A stretch of 64,000 bases of DNA from an uncultured Lachnospiraceae bacterium (GTDB lineage: Bacteria > Bacillota > Clostridia > Lachnospirales > Lachnospiraceae), in the NCBI GenBank assembly GCA_934317005.1, contig CAKREB010000009.1, forward strand, positions 82,213 through 146,212, in the 5' to 3' direction. Below the pieces are notes generated by a model. The model did no database searches. It saw only the letters and a program-made list of their open reading frames with translations, and was not told where the DNA came from. Position 1 is the first letter of the stretch. Every line of letters begins with the position of its first letter. Positions 52,630-60,438 of the stretch are shown here, piece after piece. The translations under genes and the position numbers were made by a program.

Positions 52630-52737
52630 CTCTATTTTACTTAATAATCTATAATACCATAGTTATGCAAAAATATCTAGTATAAAGAGAAAAACACCGA
52701 AAAAAGTCTTTAAAATTCTAAAAAAAGTATGAATTGT

Positions 52738-52766
52738 TTGACAATAGGGCGGCAAAACTTTATAAT
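52738..52766 (+). promoter_or_regulatory. Consensus sigma-A promoter of marR-gltA
   Basis: TTGACA at 52738-52743, a 17-base spacer and TATAAT at 52761-52766: both hexamers match consensus perfectly. Transcription should begin near 52773. Confidence 0.92.
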
Positions 52767-52782
52767 AGTTCTAAAGCGAACT
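52767..52782. promoter_or_regulatory. Probable operator overlapping the marR transcription start
   Basis: AGTTC-TAAAGC-GAACT is a perfect 5-base inverted repeat with a 6-base spacer, directly behind the -10 element. Its place fits autorepression by the MarR-type protein encoded downstream. The half-sites are in GTTC...GAAC order, opposite to a LexA box. Confidence 0.55.
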
Positions 52783-52836
52783 GTTTCACAATAGACTAAT
52801 TAATATAGCTGATGAATCGTTTGAGGAGGTGATGGG

Positions 52837-53289
52837 GTGGATGATAAAGTTGATCTGTTGTTTAGCGGACAGCAGTATAAGAAATTTCAGGAAGCCTATT
52901 ATAGTCCGATATTAGAAAAATATTCCCTGAATCTGATCGATGTGCGTGTATTACTTTTTTTGGTAGAGCATGAAGGATGCGATACAGCAAGAGATATCGT
53001 TAAGATACATGGTCTTGCAAAATCATATGTATCAAAATCGATCGACAAGCTGATTGAAAAGGGATTTTTAGAGGGGATGCATTTGAAGGATGACAGAAGA
53101 TACATTCATCTTCTGGTGACAAAGAAAGCATTTCCGGTGATTCAGGCGATGCGGGAACAGCGCAAAAAGATGCTCCAAAGACTTTTTGAGGGTATTAGTG
53201 ACGAAGAAGTGTTGATGCTGCGCAGGGTGGCAGCAAGGATAAGTACAAACATTACGGAAATGGAGGGATTGTATGAGCAACAGTTTTGA
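52837..53289 (+). CDS. MarR-family transcriptional regulator
   Basis: 150 residues from a GTG start seven bases after GAGGAGG. The winged helix-turn-helix is 'SLNLIDVRVLLFLVEHEGCDTARDIVKIHGLAKSYVSKSIDKLIEKGFL' with wing 'LKDDRRYIHLLVTK'; helices at both ends form the dimer interface. The gene overlaps the gltA start by 17 bases, so regulator and enzyme are translated in step. An inverted repeat at its own transcription start is a likely self-binding site. The ligand is not known. Confidence 0.92.
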   Translation: MDDKVDLLFSGQQYKKFQEAYYSPILEKYSLNLIDVRVLLFLVEHEGCDTARDIVKIHGLAKSYVSKSIDKLIEKGFLEGMHLKDDRRYIHLLVTKKAFPVIQAMREQRKKMLQRLFEGISDEEVLMLRRVAARISTNITEMEGLYEQQF

Positions 53290-54703
53290 GAAGATGATGG
53301 ATGATTATGCAAACAGATACACAAAGGTCTGTGTAGAGAACAACCAGATTGATCCGGGATTATTTGAACAGTTTGGAGTAAAGCGCGGACTGCGTGATAA
53401 GAACGGAAAGGGTGTTTTGTCAGGAATTACAAACATATCATTGATCAAAGCAAGTGATACAAAGGACGGAAAGATTATTCCGTGTGATGGTCAGTTATAT
53501 TACCGCGGATACAACATTTTTGATCTGACCAGAGGATTTCGTGAAGATAAACGTTTTGGATTTGAGGAAGTGGCGTATTTGCTGCTGTTTGGCAATCTGC
53601 CGACAAAGGACCAGCTTTCAGAATTTACAAAGGTTTTGGCGAAGAACAGAAGACTTCCTACGAACTTTGTGCGTGACGTTATCATGAAAGCACCAAGTAA
53701 GGATATTATGAATTCTTTGACAAAGAGTGTATTAACATTGTCTTCTTATGATGATAAGGTGACAGACAATTCTTTGGAAAATGTACTGAAGCAGAGCATG
53801 ATGTTAATCAGTGTATTCCCAATGTTAGCGGTATATGGATATCATGCATATAATCATTACGAATGTGATGAAAGCTTTTATATACATCGTCCGGATGACA
53901 GCTTATCTGCGGCAGAAAACATTTTGAGAATGCTTCGTCCAAACAAAGAGTATACAGATGTAGAAGCAAAGGTGCTGGATCTGGCATTGGTGCTTCATAT
54001 GGAGCATGGAGGCGGAAACAACTCTACATTTACTACACGCGTAGTAACATCGGCGGGCTCTGATACCTATTCGGTTATTGCAGCGGCATTATCTTCACTT
54101 AAGGGGCCAAAGCACGGTGGAGCGAACATTAAGGTTGTAGAGATGATTCAGGATCTGAAGCAGCATGTCAAGGATACGACAGATGAAGAAGAGGTACGTG
54201 CTTATTTGCGTAAGCTGGTTCGGAGGGAAGCCTTTGACAAGCGCGGTCTGATCTATGGTATGGGACACGCTGTTTATTCTATCTCCGATCCGAGAGCGGT
54301 TGCTTTTAAACAGTTTGTGGAGCTTTTGGCAAATGAGAAGCACCAGAAGAAAGAGTTTGAGTTATATTCTATGATTGAAAAAATCGCACCGGAAGTCATC
54401 GGTGAAGAGTGTGCTATTTATAAAGGTGTCAGTGCAAATGTTGACTTTTACAGCGGTTTCGTATATAACATGCTTGGGATACCTAGAGAATTGTTTACTC
54501 CGATCTTTGCGATGGCACGTATCGTAGGCTGGAGTGCACACCGTATGGAAGAGCTGATCAATGTAGACAAGATCATTCGTCCAGCATATCAGAGTATTAT
54601 GATTCCAAAGGTATATGAAACATTACAGGAACGTTCTACGCCGAAGCTTGATACACAGTATCGCAAGGAATTACAGCTTTCGATGAAGGAAGAGAGCTGT
54701 TAA
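53273..54703 (+). CDS. gltA: Citrate synthase
   Basis: 476 residues, longer than the usual 370-430. Active-site segments are visible: 'LHMEHGGGNNSTFTTRV' and 'GPKHGGANIKVVEM' with the substrate and catalytic His, 'YGMGHAVYSISDPRA' with the second catalytic His, and a C-terminal 'VDFYSGFVYNMLGI' carrying the catalytic Asp. It condenses acetyl-CoA and oxaloacetate. The N-terminal 50 residues ('MDDYANRYTKVCVENNQIDP') are an extension. In a fermenting Clostridium relative it would supply 2-oxoglutarate for glutamate, which suits proB downstream. It begins inside the marR gene. Confidence 0.95.
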   Translation: MSNSFEKMMDDYANRYTKVCVENNQIDPGLFEQFGVKRGLRDKNGKGVLSGITNISLIKASDTKDGKIIPCDGQLYYRGYNIFDLTRGFREDKRFGFEEVAYLLLFGNLPTKDQLSEFTKVLAKNRRLPTNFVRDVIMKAPSKDIMNSLTKSVLTLSSYDDKVTDNSLENVLKQSMMLISVFPMLAVYGYHAYNHYECDESFYIHRPDDSLSAAENILRMLRPNKEYTDVEAKVLDLALVLHMEHGGGNNSTFTTRVVTSAGSDTYSVIAAALSSLKGPKHGGANIKVVEMIQDLKQHVKDTTDEEEVRAYLRKLVRREAFDKRGLIYGMGHAVYSISDPRAVAFKQFVELLANEKHQKKEFELYSMIEKIAPEVIGEECAIYKGVSANVDFYSGFVYNMLGIPRELFTPIFAMARIVGWSAHRMEELINVDKIIRPAYQSIMIPKVYETLQERSTPKLDTQYRKELQLSMKEESC

Positions 54704-54719
54704 TATTTGCAGGCTGCAT

Positions 54720-54782
54720 TTTCAAAGCGTTATACCGTTCCGTTTTGAAATAAGACAGCATTGTCTAAAGTGATCACAATGC
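54720..54782 (+). promoter_or_regulatory. Two stem-loops in the gltA-proB gap
   Basis: TTTCAAAGCG (54720-54729) pairs with CGTTTTGAAA (54741-54750), one G-T pair; GCATTGT (54758-54764) pairs perfectly with ACAATGC (54776-54782), ending just before the proB ribosome site. Neither has a T-tract, so proB is probably read from the gltA transcript with leader or processing structures. Confidence 0.4.
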
Positions 54783-54797
54783 GGAAATGAGGAAAAA

Positions 54798-55592
54798 GTG
54801 AAGAAAATAAGTGAGAGAAAACGAATTGTAGTAAAGGTAGGTACATCTACCCTGACACATAAAACCGGCAGACTCAATATCAGAAGGGTAGAGCAGTTAG
54901 TAAAAACGCTGGCAGATATTTACAATGCAGGGCATGAAGTGATCTTGGTTTCCAGTGGTGCGATCGGTCTTGGCATGGGAAAGCTGGGGCTGATCGAGCG
55001 ACCGAAAGATACGCCCGGAAAGCAGGCCTGTGCAGCTGTCGGTCAGTGTGAGTTGATGTATCTGTACGACAATTTGTTTTCGGATTACAGCATTTCCGTG
55101 GCACAGATGCTTTTGACAAAATATATTTTACTGGAAGATCGCCGCAAGAACGTGGAAAATGCGTTGGAGCGTCTGCTGGCACTCGGAACGATTCCGGTTG
55201 TCAATGAAAATGATACGGTTGCTATTGATGAGTTGGAGTTAGAAGTGGGTGAAAATGATTCGCTGGCAGCAATCGTAGCAACAATCGCGAAAGCTGATCT
55301 GCTTATCATTATGTCAGACATTGATGGATTATATGATCACGATCCGCGCCAGAGTGAAGATGCAGAGATGATTCCGGTTGTCCATGAGATTGATGAAGCA
55401 ATCCATGAGTTAGCCGGTGGTGCAGGCTCCAAGTTTGGAACCGGTGGCATGAAGACAAAGATTCATGCCGTGGAAATTGCATATGAGGCAGGAATTGATG
55501 TGGTACTGATGAACGGAAAGAAACCAAAAAGATTATATGATCTTTTTGAGGACAAACCGGTCGGAACATTATTCACATTGGAAAGAGATTAA
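54798..55592 (+). CDS. proB: Glutamate 5-kinase, PUA-less form
   Basis: 264 residues from a GTG after GAGGAAAAA. Amino-acid-kinase fold: 'RIVVKVGTSTLTHKTGRLN', 'HEVILVSSGAIGLGMGKLGL', 'PVVNENDTVAIDELE', 'GENDSLAAIVATIAKADLLIIMSDIDGLYDHDPR' and 'GTGGMKTKIHAVEIA' bind glutamate and ATP. It makes gamma-glutamyl phosphate, the first step to proline. The C-terminal PUA domain of longer ProB enzymes is absent. proA is not next to it; a terminator follows. Confidence 0.95.
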   Translation: MKKISERKRIVVKVGTSTLTHKTGRLNIRRVEQLVKTLADIYNAGHEVILVSSGAIGLGMGKLGLIERPKDTPGKQACAAVGQCELMYLYDNLFSDYSISVAQMLLTKYILLEDRRKNVENALERLLALGTIPVVNENDTVAIDELELEVGENDSLAAIVATIAKADLLIIMSDIDGLYDHDPRQSEDAEMIPVVHEIDEAIHELAGGAGSKFGTGGMKTKIHAVEIAYEAGIDVVLMNGKKPKRLYDLFEDKPVGTLFTLERD

Positions 55593-55597
55593 AAAAT

Positions 55598-55628
55598 ACG
55601 GGCAACATTAGTTTGCCCGTGTTTTTTG
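55598..55628 (+). terminator. Terminator after proB
   Basis: ACGGGCAA pairs with TTTGCCCGT (55598-55620) and is followed by GTTTTTT. Confidence 0.9.
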
Positions 55629-55692
55629 CTTTATTTTATTAAGAAACTTCCCATATGGCAGTGATGTCGTAGAGAATGCGCTGCCCTTATTT

Positions 55693-57624
55693 TTAATGAC
55701 TTACATTGTCATCCTTTATGATCTGTACCAGTTTATGTCGGAATGCTTTTTCGGAAATATTTTCTTCATGGAAAGCAAAACGGTTGAAATCAAACTGCGT
55801 GTCGATCACCATCTGGCGGGTAAAAAGTTCGGTTTCCCTCTTTGAGAAGGATGGCCAGAAGATACAGATACATCCAAAGACATCGGAATCTTTGATCGAA
55901 AATGCGTGACCAAAAGCTTCGGTCAGCTTGTAGTCCACCATAAATACATGAGAATAGTGTCCGATCACTTTTGCAAGTCGTGTGCCATTGATCGTAAAAG
56001 TATTCATATCGTAATCATGATATGGCGTCTTGGTTTCGACCGGAGCATCAGAAGTGTGCTGCGTGATCGCAATGACAGGTAGCCGACGTTCTTTAGAGTG
56101 AACAAGATGCATCAGATTGGAAAGCTGATCCTCGTTCGTAATAAACTGCGCCTTGCTGTTGAGCCGTTCTACATCGACCAATCCTACCTTATGCGAAAGA
56201 TCCGGCAGGAACGAAGGACGGCTGAAGTTAGAATGCTGCGAGATACCACGAGGCATGTCGCGGGATGTCATGTGATAAAAATGTAGTCTTCCGTCGTCAA
56301 GAAGAGCGATCGTAGAATGCACATGCCATAAGGTACCAACAGATTTGGAATCAATATAGTGCATCTTCATGGAAAAGCTCAGTGCTTCCGGCTGGAAATT
56401 AATCTTTAACTGATAGCCCGGAAGCTTGTTTTTATAGGAACTGATATCTGCCGGGATATCTTCAAATACAGGATTGAGCTTGAAGCGTGCCCATTTATAC
56501 AAAATGGCAACGGCACTGTTATACTCTGTTTCCAGCTTTTTGGAAGGTCTATGGAGCAGTGGCTGTTCCAAATGGAATAAAACATTGGATTCCAGTCGGG
56601 TGAGTGTATTTTTCTGGTAGACCTTGTCATCGCGTGTCGGTGCAAGATTTTTACAGATCTGTGTGATCTTATCATCATGTACAACACTGTCATTCATCAA
56701 CTTGACAATTAAGTTATAGTTGATATGCGGATTGTCAAGTTTTAGAAGCTCACGGATCAGACGCATGCGTGGTGCCTTGAAAAACTGTTTGGCAACTTCG
56801 TGGTTCTCATCGAATACTTTTAAGATTTCGGGATCTAAAGTTTCGTCATCACTCATCTTTATGCGATACTTACTTTTAAGCATCAGCTCCCAGTTGGAAC
56901 GCTTGTAGTGATTATAAGAAAGCTGCTCAAAAAGCTGCACCAAAGACCAGTCACTTAACTCCAGATTAGCAAGGATGCAGTTTAAGATGCGTGACAGCTC
57001 CTCGCTTCCCTTCCAAAACTCATCATCGGAAAGAAAACTCTTATAACGCATGTCATGTTCAATTTCATGCCAGCCCTCAAAAAAGACGGTACGGAATTGC
57101 ACCTCAAAGGTAGTATCGATAGGAAGTGACCAGATTTCTCTCTTGTATAGGTTAAAATATTCTTCCGGAAAACGAAAGACACCGTTGATCTTTGTGGCTT
57201 TAAACTCGTCTGCATTATATTTGGCGCGTGACCAGTCGTCTAACATCTGGAAGGTTTTTTCCATAATTTCCCGACATACACTCAGGTCATCATAATAATA
57301 TAAAACAACACGGAGTCCGAGAAGGTCCTGAATCATCTTTGGATTCTGTTTCGTACCATAATTTCCGCGTTTGATCTTTTCTGCGATGGAGTGAACGGAC
57401 TTTACACGGGAAAAAATACGGAAATATAAGCCACAGGAATTTAAAATTTCGCTGACGGCATCGTTTAAGTGCTCGCATAACTCTGAGAGCTTTTCGAAGT
57501 CAAGTTCTTCTTCAATCTGCTTTTCTAAATCTGCCAGACTGGAAGTTTGGCCTGCAGCTGTTTCTTCGGAAAATGTATTATTTTCTGTCTGTATATTATC
57601 TGTTTCCATGTTTCTGTTTTGCAT
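55693..57624 (-). CDS. RelA/SpoT-like nucleotidyltransferase domain fused to a large unassigned C-terminal region
   Basis: 643 residues. Residues 1-40 are polar. Residues 45-200 fit RelA_SpoT: 'SRVKSVHSIAEKIKR' (72-86) is the basic ATP loop, D100 and R105 in 'IQDLLGLRVV', and E174 in 'EVQFRT', then 'WHEIEHDMRYK'. The GTP-stacking GYxSxH segment is replaced by 'KINGVFRFPEEYF', so the acceptor may not be GTP. Residues 200-380 are helical. Residues 390-640 have an alpha/beta look ('RRLPVIAITQH', 'HVFMVDYKL', 'FGCICIFWPSF') I cannot assign. There is no HD hydrolase, TGS or ACT domain, so it is not a standard Rel. No signal peptide; divergent from a YcxB-like gene. Role unknown: alarmone-type signalling or toxin/defence are candidates. 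Confidence 0.75.
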   Translation of the reverse strand: MQNRNMETDNIQTENNTFSEETAAGQTSSLADLEKQIEEELDFEKLSELCEHLNDAVSEILNSCGLYFRIFSRVKSVHSIAEKIKRGNYGTKQNPKMIQDLLGLRVVLYYYDDLSVCREIMEKTFQMLDDWSRAKYNADEFKATKINGVFRFPEEYFNLYKREIWSLPIDTTFEVQFRTVFFEGWHEIEHDMRYKSFLSDDEFWKGSEELSRILNCILANLELSDWSLVQLFEQLSYNHYKRSNWELMLKSKYRIKMSDDETLDPEILKVFDENHEVAKQFFKAPRMRLIRELLKLDNPHINYNLIVKLMNDSVVHDDKITQICKNLAPTRDDKVYQKNTLTRLESNVLFHLEQPLLHRPSKKLETEYNSAVAILYKWARFKLNPVFEDIPADISSYKNKLPGYQLKINFQPEALSFSMKMHYIDSKSVGTLWHVHSTIALLDDGRLHFYHMTSRDMPRGISQHSNFSRPSFLPDLSHKVGLVDVERLNSKAQFITNEDQLSNLMHLVHSKERRLPVIAITQHTSDAPVETKTPYHDYDMNTFTINGTRLAKVIGHYSHVFMVDYKLTEAFGHAFSIKDSDVFGCICIFWPSFSKRETELFTRQMVIDTQFDFNRFAFHEENISEKAFRHKLVQIIKDDNVSH

Positions 57625-57713
57625 AAATTACCCCTTTAAAATAACTGTATCTGTTTTTAAATATATAAACAAATGCTCATACACGCTCTATCATACCATA
57701 AAATCACCGATTT

Positions 57714-57747
57714 GGTGTATTGTTTTTTTACACCCGTTTGTTATAAT
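57714..57747 (+). promoter_or_regulatory. Promoter with inverted repeats before the ycxB-like gene
   Basis: TTGTTT (57720-57725), 16-base spacer, TATAAT (57742-57747). GGTGTA (57714-57719) and TACACC (57729-57734) form an inverted repeat across the -35 region, and CACC-GATTT-GGTG lies next to it (57706-57718). Repeated CACC/GGTG half-sites suggest an operator between two divergent genes. Confidence 0.45.
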
Positions 57748-57783
57748 AATTTGAAAAACGATGTTAGAGAAATGAGGTTAGTT

Positions 57784-58308
57784 ATGAAAGAAGTTCATTT
57801 TGATGTTACGTTGCAGACAAAAGATCTGTTTCGCTTTACGATGAGACACACATATTTTAGTATTTCCGGAATCTTTAGCCTGTTGATCAGCTTTGGCAGT
57901 TTGATCGCATGTGCTGCTACCATTGGAAAATATGCAGTGTCTACAACTGTAGTATTGCTGGTGATAGGATTGCTCTTTACTGTGGTACAGCCGTGCATGC
58001 TTTATATGAAGTGTAGCGTGCAGGTAAAAAAGAGTGAAAATGTGAATGCAGCACTGCATTATACATTATCCGATGATGGTATCGCTGTGCAGCAGGGAGA
58101 ACAAAAGGCGCAGGTTCATTGGTATGAGATCAGAAAGCGGATATTGACAAAGCAGGCGGTATATCTGTATATGTCACCGGTTCGTGCATTTATTTTCCCG
58201 AAGGATCAGTGCAGTGAACGGTTTCAGGATATTGTGACGATGACAGCAGAGCTTGTAGAAAAGTATAAAGATTACGAACCGGAAGAGGAGAATGTAGAAA
58301 ATGAATAG
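57784..58308 (+). CDS. YcxB-like membrane protein
   Basis: 174 residues from ATG 57784 after GAGGTTAGTT; a longer frame from 57673 spans the promoter and is rejected. Two membrane helices (about 24-46, 52-74) are followed by a soluble domain typical of YcxB-like proteins ('LHYTLSDDGIAVQQGEQKAQVHWYEI', 'YLYMSPVRAFIFPKDQ'), a PH-like fold of unknown function. The tail is acidic. It overlaps the tsaE start by 8 bases. Confidence 0.8.
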   Translation: MKEVHFDVTLQTKDLFRFTMRHTYFSISGIFSLLISFGSLIACAATIGKYAVSTTVVLLVIGLLFTVVQPCMLYMKCSVQVKKSENVNAALHYTLSDDGIAVQQGEQKAQVHWYEIRKRILTKQAVYLYMSPVRAFIFPKDQCSERFQDIVTMTAELVEKYKDYEPEEENVENE

Positions 58309-58744
58309 TTGGATTTATGAAAGTCAGTCTGCTAAAGAAACGCGTCTGCTGGGAGAAAAAATAGGCCAGAAGGCAAAGGGCGGTGAGATCATCCTACTCA
58401 ATGGAGATCTTGGAGTCGGCAAGACTGTTTTTTCAAAAGGACTAGGTGCAGGTCTTGGGATTGAAGAACCTATTTCCAGTCCAACATTTACTGTGCTTCA
58501 GATCTATGAGAGTGGACGACTGCCCTTATATCATTTTGATGTATATCGGATTGCGGATGTAGAGGAAATGGATGAAATCGGGTATGAGGATTATTTTTAT
58601 GGACGTGGAGTATGTCTGATCGAGTGGGCAGAGCTGATATCGGAAATTTTGCCTTCCGAGGTGATTCGTGTTACGATAGAAAAAGATTTACAAAAAGGAA
58701 TGGATTACCGTAAGATCACAGTAGAAGGGATGGAACAGATATGA
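58301..58744 (+). CDS. tsaE: tRNA t6A biosynthesis ATPase TsaE
   Basis: 147 residues. Walker A GDLGVGKTVFSKG (near 35-47), 'SSPTFTVLQIYE' and the 'LYHFDVYRI' stretch are signatures of TsaE (YjeE). With TsaB and TsaD it makes N6-threonylcarbamoyladenosine at position 37 of tRNAs reading ANN codons. The start overlaps the upstream gene and the stop overlaps tsaB by four bases (ATGA), so translation is coupled. Confidence 0.96.
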   Translation: MNSWIYESQSAKETRLLGEKIGQKAKGGEIILLNGDLGVGKTVFSKGLGAGLGIEEPISSPTFTVLQIYESGRLPLYHFDVYRIADVEEMDEIGYEDYFYGRGVCLIEWAELISEILPSEVIRVTIEKDLQKGMDYRKITVEGMEQI

Positions 58745-59457
58745 AAGTATTAGGAATTGACAGTTCAGGGCTGGTAGCGTCGGCAGCAATCGTTTCGGAG
58801 GAAGCATTGATTGCAGAGTTTACGATTAATAACAAACAGACACATTCACAGACACTTCTGCCTATGATCGATCAGGTAGTGCAGATGTCAAATATAGCCT
58901 TAGAAGAGATTGATGGAATTGCGGTAGCGGCAGGACCGGGCTCTTTTACTGGATTAAGAATAGGCTCTTCTACTGCAAAAGGAATCGGTCTTGCTTTAGA
59001 TAAGCCAATTATATCTGTCCCGACATTGGAAGGACTGGCATACCGGATGGCATGCACGGATGGCGTAATCTGCCCTTTGATGGATGCGCGCAGACAGCAG
59101 GTATATACAGGAATATACCAGATGGACATGGCAGGAAAGCTGGTATGTATCACGGAGCAGTGTGCGATTTCCGTAGAAGAGATGATCTGCAAGGTAAATG
59201 AACTGGATCAGAAGGTTCATTTTCTAGGGGATGGTGTTGCAGTTTACCGGGAACAGATTGTAGAAAAGATTGCAGTACCATATGATTTTGTGCCAATTCA
59301 TCTAAACCGTCAGAGTGCTGCTTCCGTAGCTGCATTGGGGATACAATACCTAAAAGAAGGAAAAGCAGAGAGTGCAGATGAACACAGACCGTATTATCTG
59401 CGCAAGTCACAGGCAGAAAGAGAACGGGAAAAAAAGCTGCAGGAGCAGAATGCATAG
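58741..59457 (+). CDS. tsaB: tRNA t6A biosynthesis protein TsaB
   Basis: 238 residues. An inactive ASKHA-fold partner of TsaD: 'VLGIDSSGLVASAAIVSEEALIAEF', 'THSQTLLPMIDQV', 'AAGPGSFTGLRIGSSTAKGIGLA' and 'PLMDARRQQVYTGIY' are characteristic. It bridges TsaD and TsaE. The C-terminus is charged and helical (ERE KKL stretch). The four-base overlap with tsaE is a standard coupled arrangement. Confidence 0.96.
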   Translation: MKVLGIDSSGLVASAAIVSEEALIAEFTINNKQTHSQTLLPMIDQVVQMSNIALEEIDGIAVAAGPGSFTGLRIGSSTAKGIGLALDKPIISVPTLEGLAYRMACTDGVICPLMDARRQQVYTGIYQMDMAGKLVCITEQCAISVEEMICKVNELDQKVHFLGDGVAVYREQIVEKIAVPYDFVPIHLNRQSAASVAALGIQYLKEGKAESADEHRPYYLRKSQAEREREKKLQEQNA

Positions 59458-59519
59458 AGATAGAAAATGTATGGCAGCTGCAGCGAATGAAAAGTGCAGA
59501 GCACTTAAGGAGAAGTCAG

Positions 59520-59951
59520 ATGATACGACCGATGCAAAGGCAGGATATAAAACGTGTGCTTGAGATAGAGCAGAGCATTTTTTCGGCACCTTGGAGCGAA
59601 AAGAGCTTTATGGATGCCTATTGTGCAGAAAGCAATATCTATCTTGTGGCAATAAAAGAGGAAATGGTTATCGGATATTGTGGCTTATGGGTATCCTATG
59701 AAACGGCAGATCTGTGCAATATGGCAGTGGATAAAACTTATCGGCAGCAGGGGGCTGCCCGGGAACTTTTAAAGGAGGGACTGCGTCTGTGTAAGGAGCG
59801 TAGTGTGGAAAGTGTTCTTTTGGAAGTGCGGGAGAGTAATATTCCGGCAATACGTCTGTATGAAAAGACGGGATTTGCAAGAATTGGAAAGCGAAAAAAA
59901 TACTATAAAGAGCCTGTCGAGGATGCTATTTTGATGCAACTGGATCTATAG
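59520..59951 (+). CDS. rimI: Ribosomal protein alanine N-acetyltransferase RimI
   Basis: 143 residues from ATG 59520, preceded by AAGGAGAAG; an in-frame ATG at 59487 has no such site. GNAT fold: 'IRPMQRQDIKRVLEIEQSIFSAPWSEKSF' at the start, acetyl-CoA-binding 'VDKTYRQQGAARELLKE' (R/QxxGxG/A), and 'LEVRESNIPAIRLYEKTGFARIGKRKKYY' as in RimI. It acetylates the N-terminus of ribosomal protein S18. It is often placed between tsaB and tsaD, as here. Confidence 0.94.
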   Translation: MIRPMQRQDIKRVLEIEQSIFSAPWSEKSFMDAYCAESNIYLVAIKEEMVIGYCGLWVSYETADLCNMAVDKTYRQQGAARELLKEGLRLCKERSVESVLLEVRESNIPAIRLYEKTGFARIGKRKKYYKEPVEDAILMQLDL

Positions 59952-60115
59952 GTGTTAAAAAGACTTTAAGGTTATGCCAGACATTTCCACTATACATTGA
60001 CCGGTCGGCAGGGTATACTTTGAGAAAAAACGAGATGTCAGATCATGTACGTTGTTATCAAGTGCTGTATCAGATGTCGGGATATGAAATGTGTGAGTGA
60101 AGGGAGAGTTTATCG

Positions 60116-60337
60116 ATGGCGAAGGAAAGAAAGCTTTTTTGCAATGCCTGTGGCAGAGTACTTCGGGTAGAAAATGGAATTTTAAAGGAAGATATTTTTG
60201 AAGGAGATAAGGAATGGGGCTTTTTTTCGAATAAGGATGCCGTCCGTCATACATTTTTTTTGTGTGAGGCCTGCTATGACAGGATTACAGATACCTTTGT
60301 GATTCCGCCGGAAGTAACGGAAGTAACAGAACTGTAG
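60116..60337 (+). CDS. Small double-CxxC (zinc-ribbon-like) protein
   Basis: 73 residues. Two CxxC pairs, 'FCNACGR' near residue 9 and 'LCEACYD' near residue 50, suggest one bound zinc. The remainder is acidic and contains 'WGFFSNKDAVRHTFFL'. No helix-turn-helix or membrane segment. It is preceded by GGGAGAG nine bases upstream. The preceding 164-base gap holds a short palindrome GACCGGTC at 59999-60006 but no convincing promoter. Function unknown; DNA/RNA binding or metal handling are possible. Confidence 0.75.
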   Translation: MAKERKLFCNACGRVLRVENGILKEDIFEGDKEWGFFSNKDAVRHTFFLCEACYDRITDTFVIPPEVTEVTEL

Positions 60338-60344
60338 TGTCTGT

Positions 60345-60373
60345 TTGGAAAAAGATGTGCTTTATGCTATAAT
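60345..60373 (+). promoter_or_regulatory. Extended -10 promoter of rnz
   Basis: TTGGAA at 60345-60350, 17-base spacer, TATAAT at 60368-60373 preceded by TGC (an extended -10, TGn). It lies 66 bases before the rnz start. Confidence 0.78.
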
Positions 60374-60438
60374 AAGTACAAAATTCAGTTGCTTAGCGTC
60401 TGTTGACTGTAGCATAAGAGAAAGGAATTAATAGATTA

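Noticed and set aside
59999..60006. GACCGGTC palindrome as an operator of the zinc-ribbon gene
   Set aside because: Only eight bases long, no promoter next to it; chance is likely.
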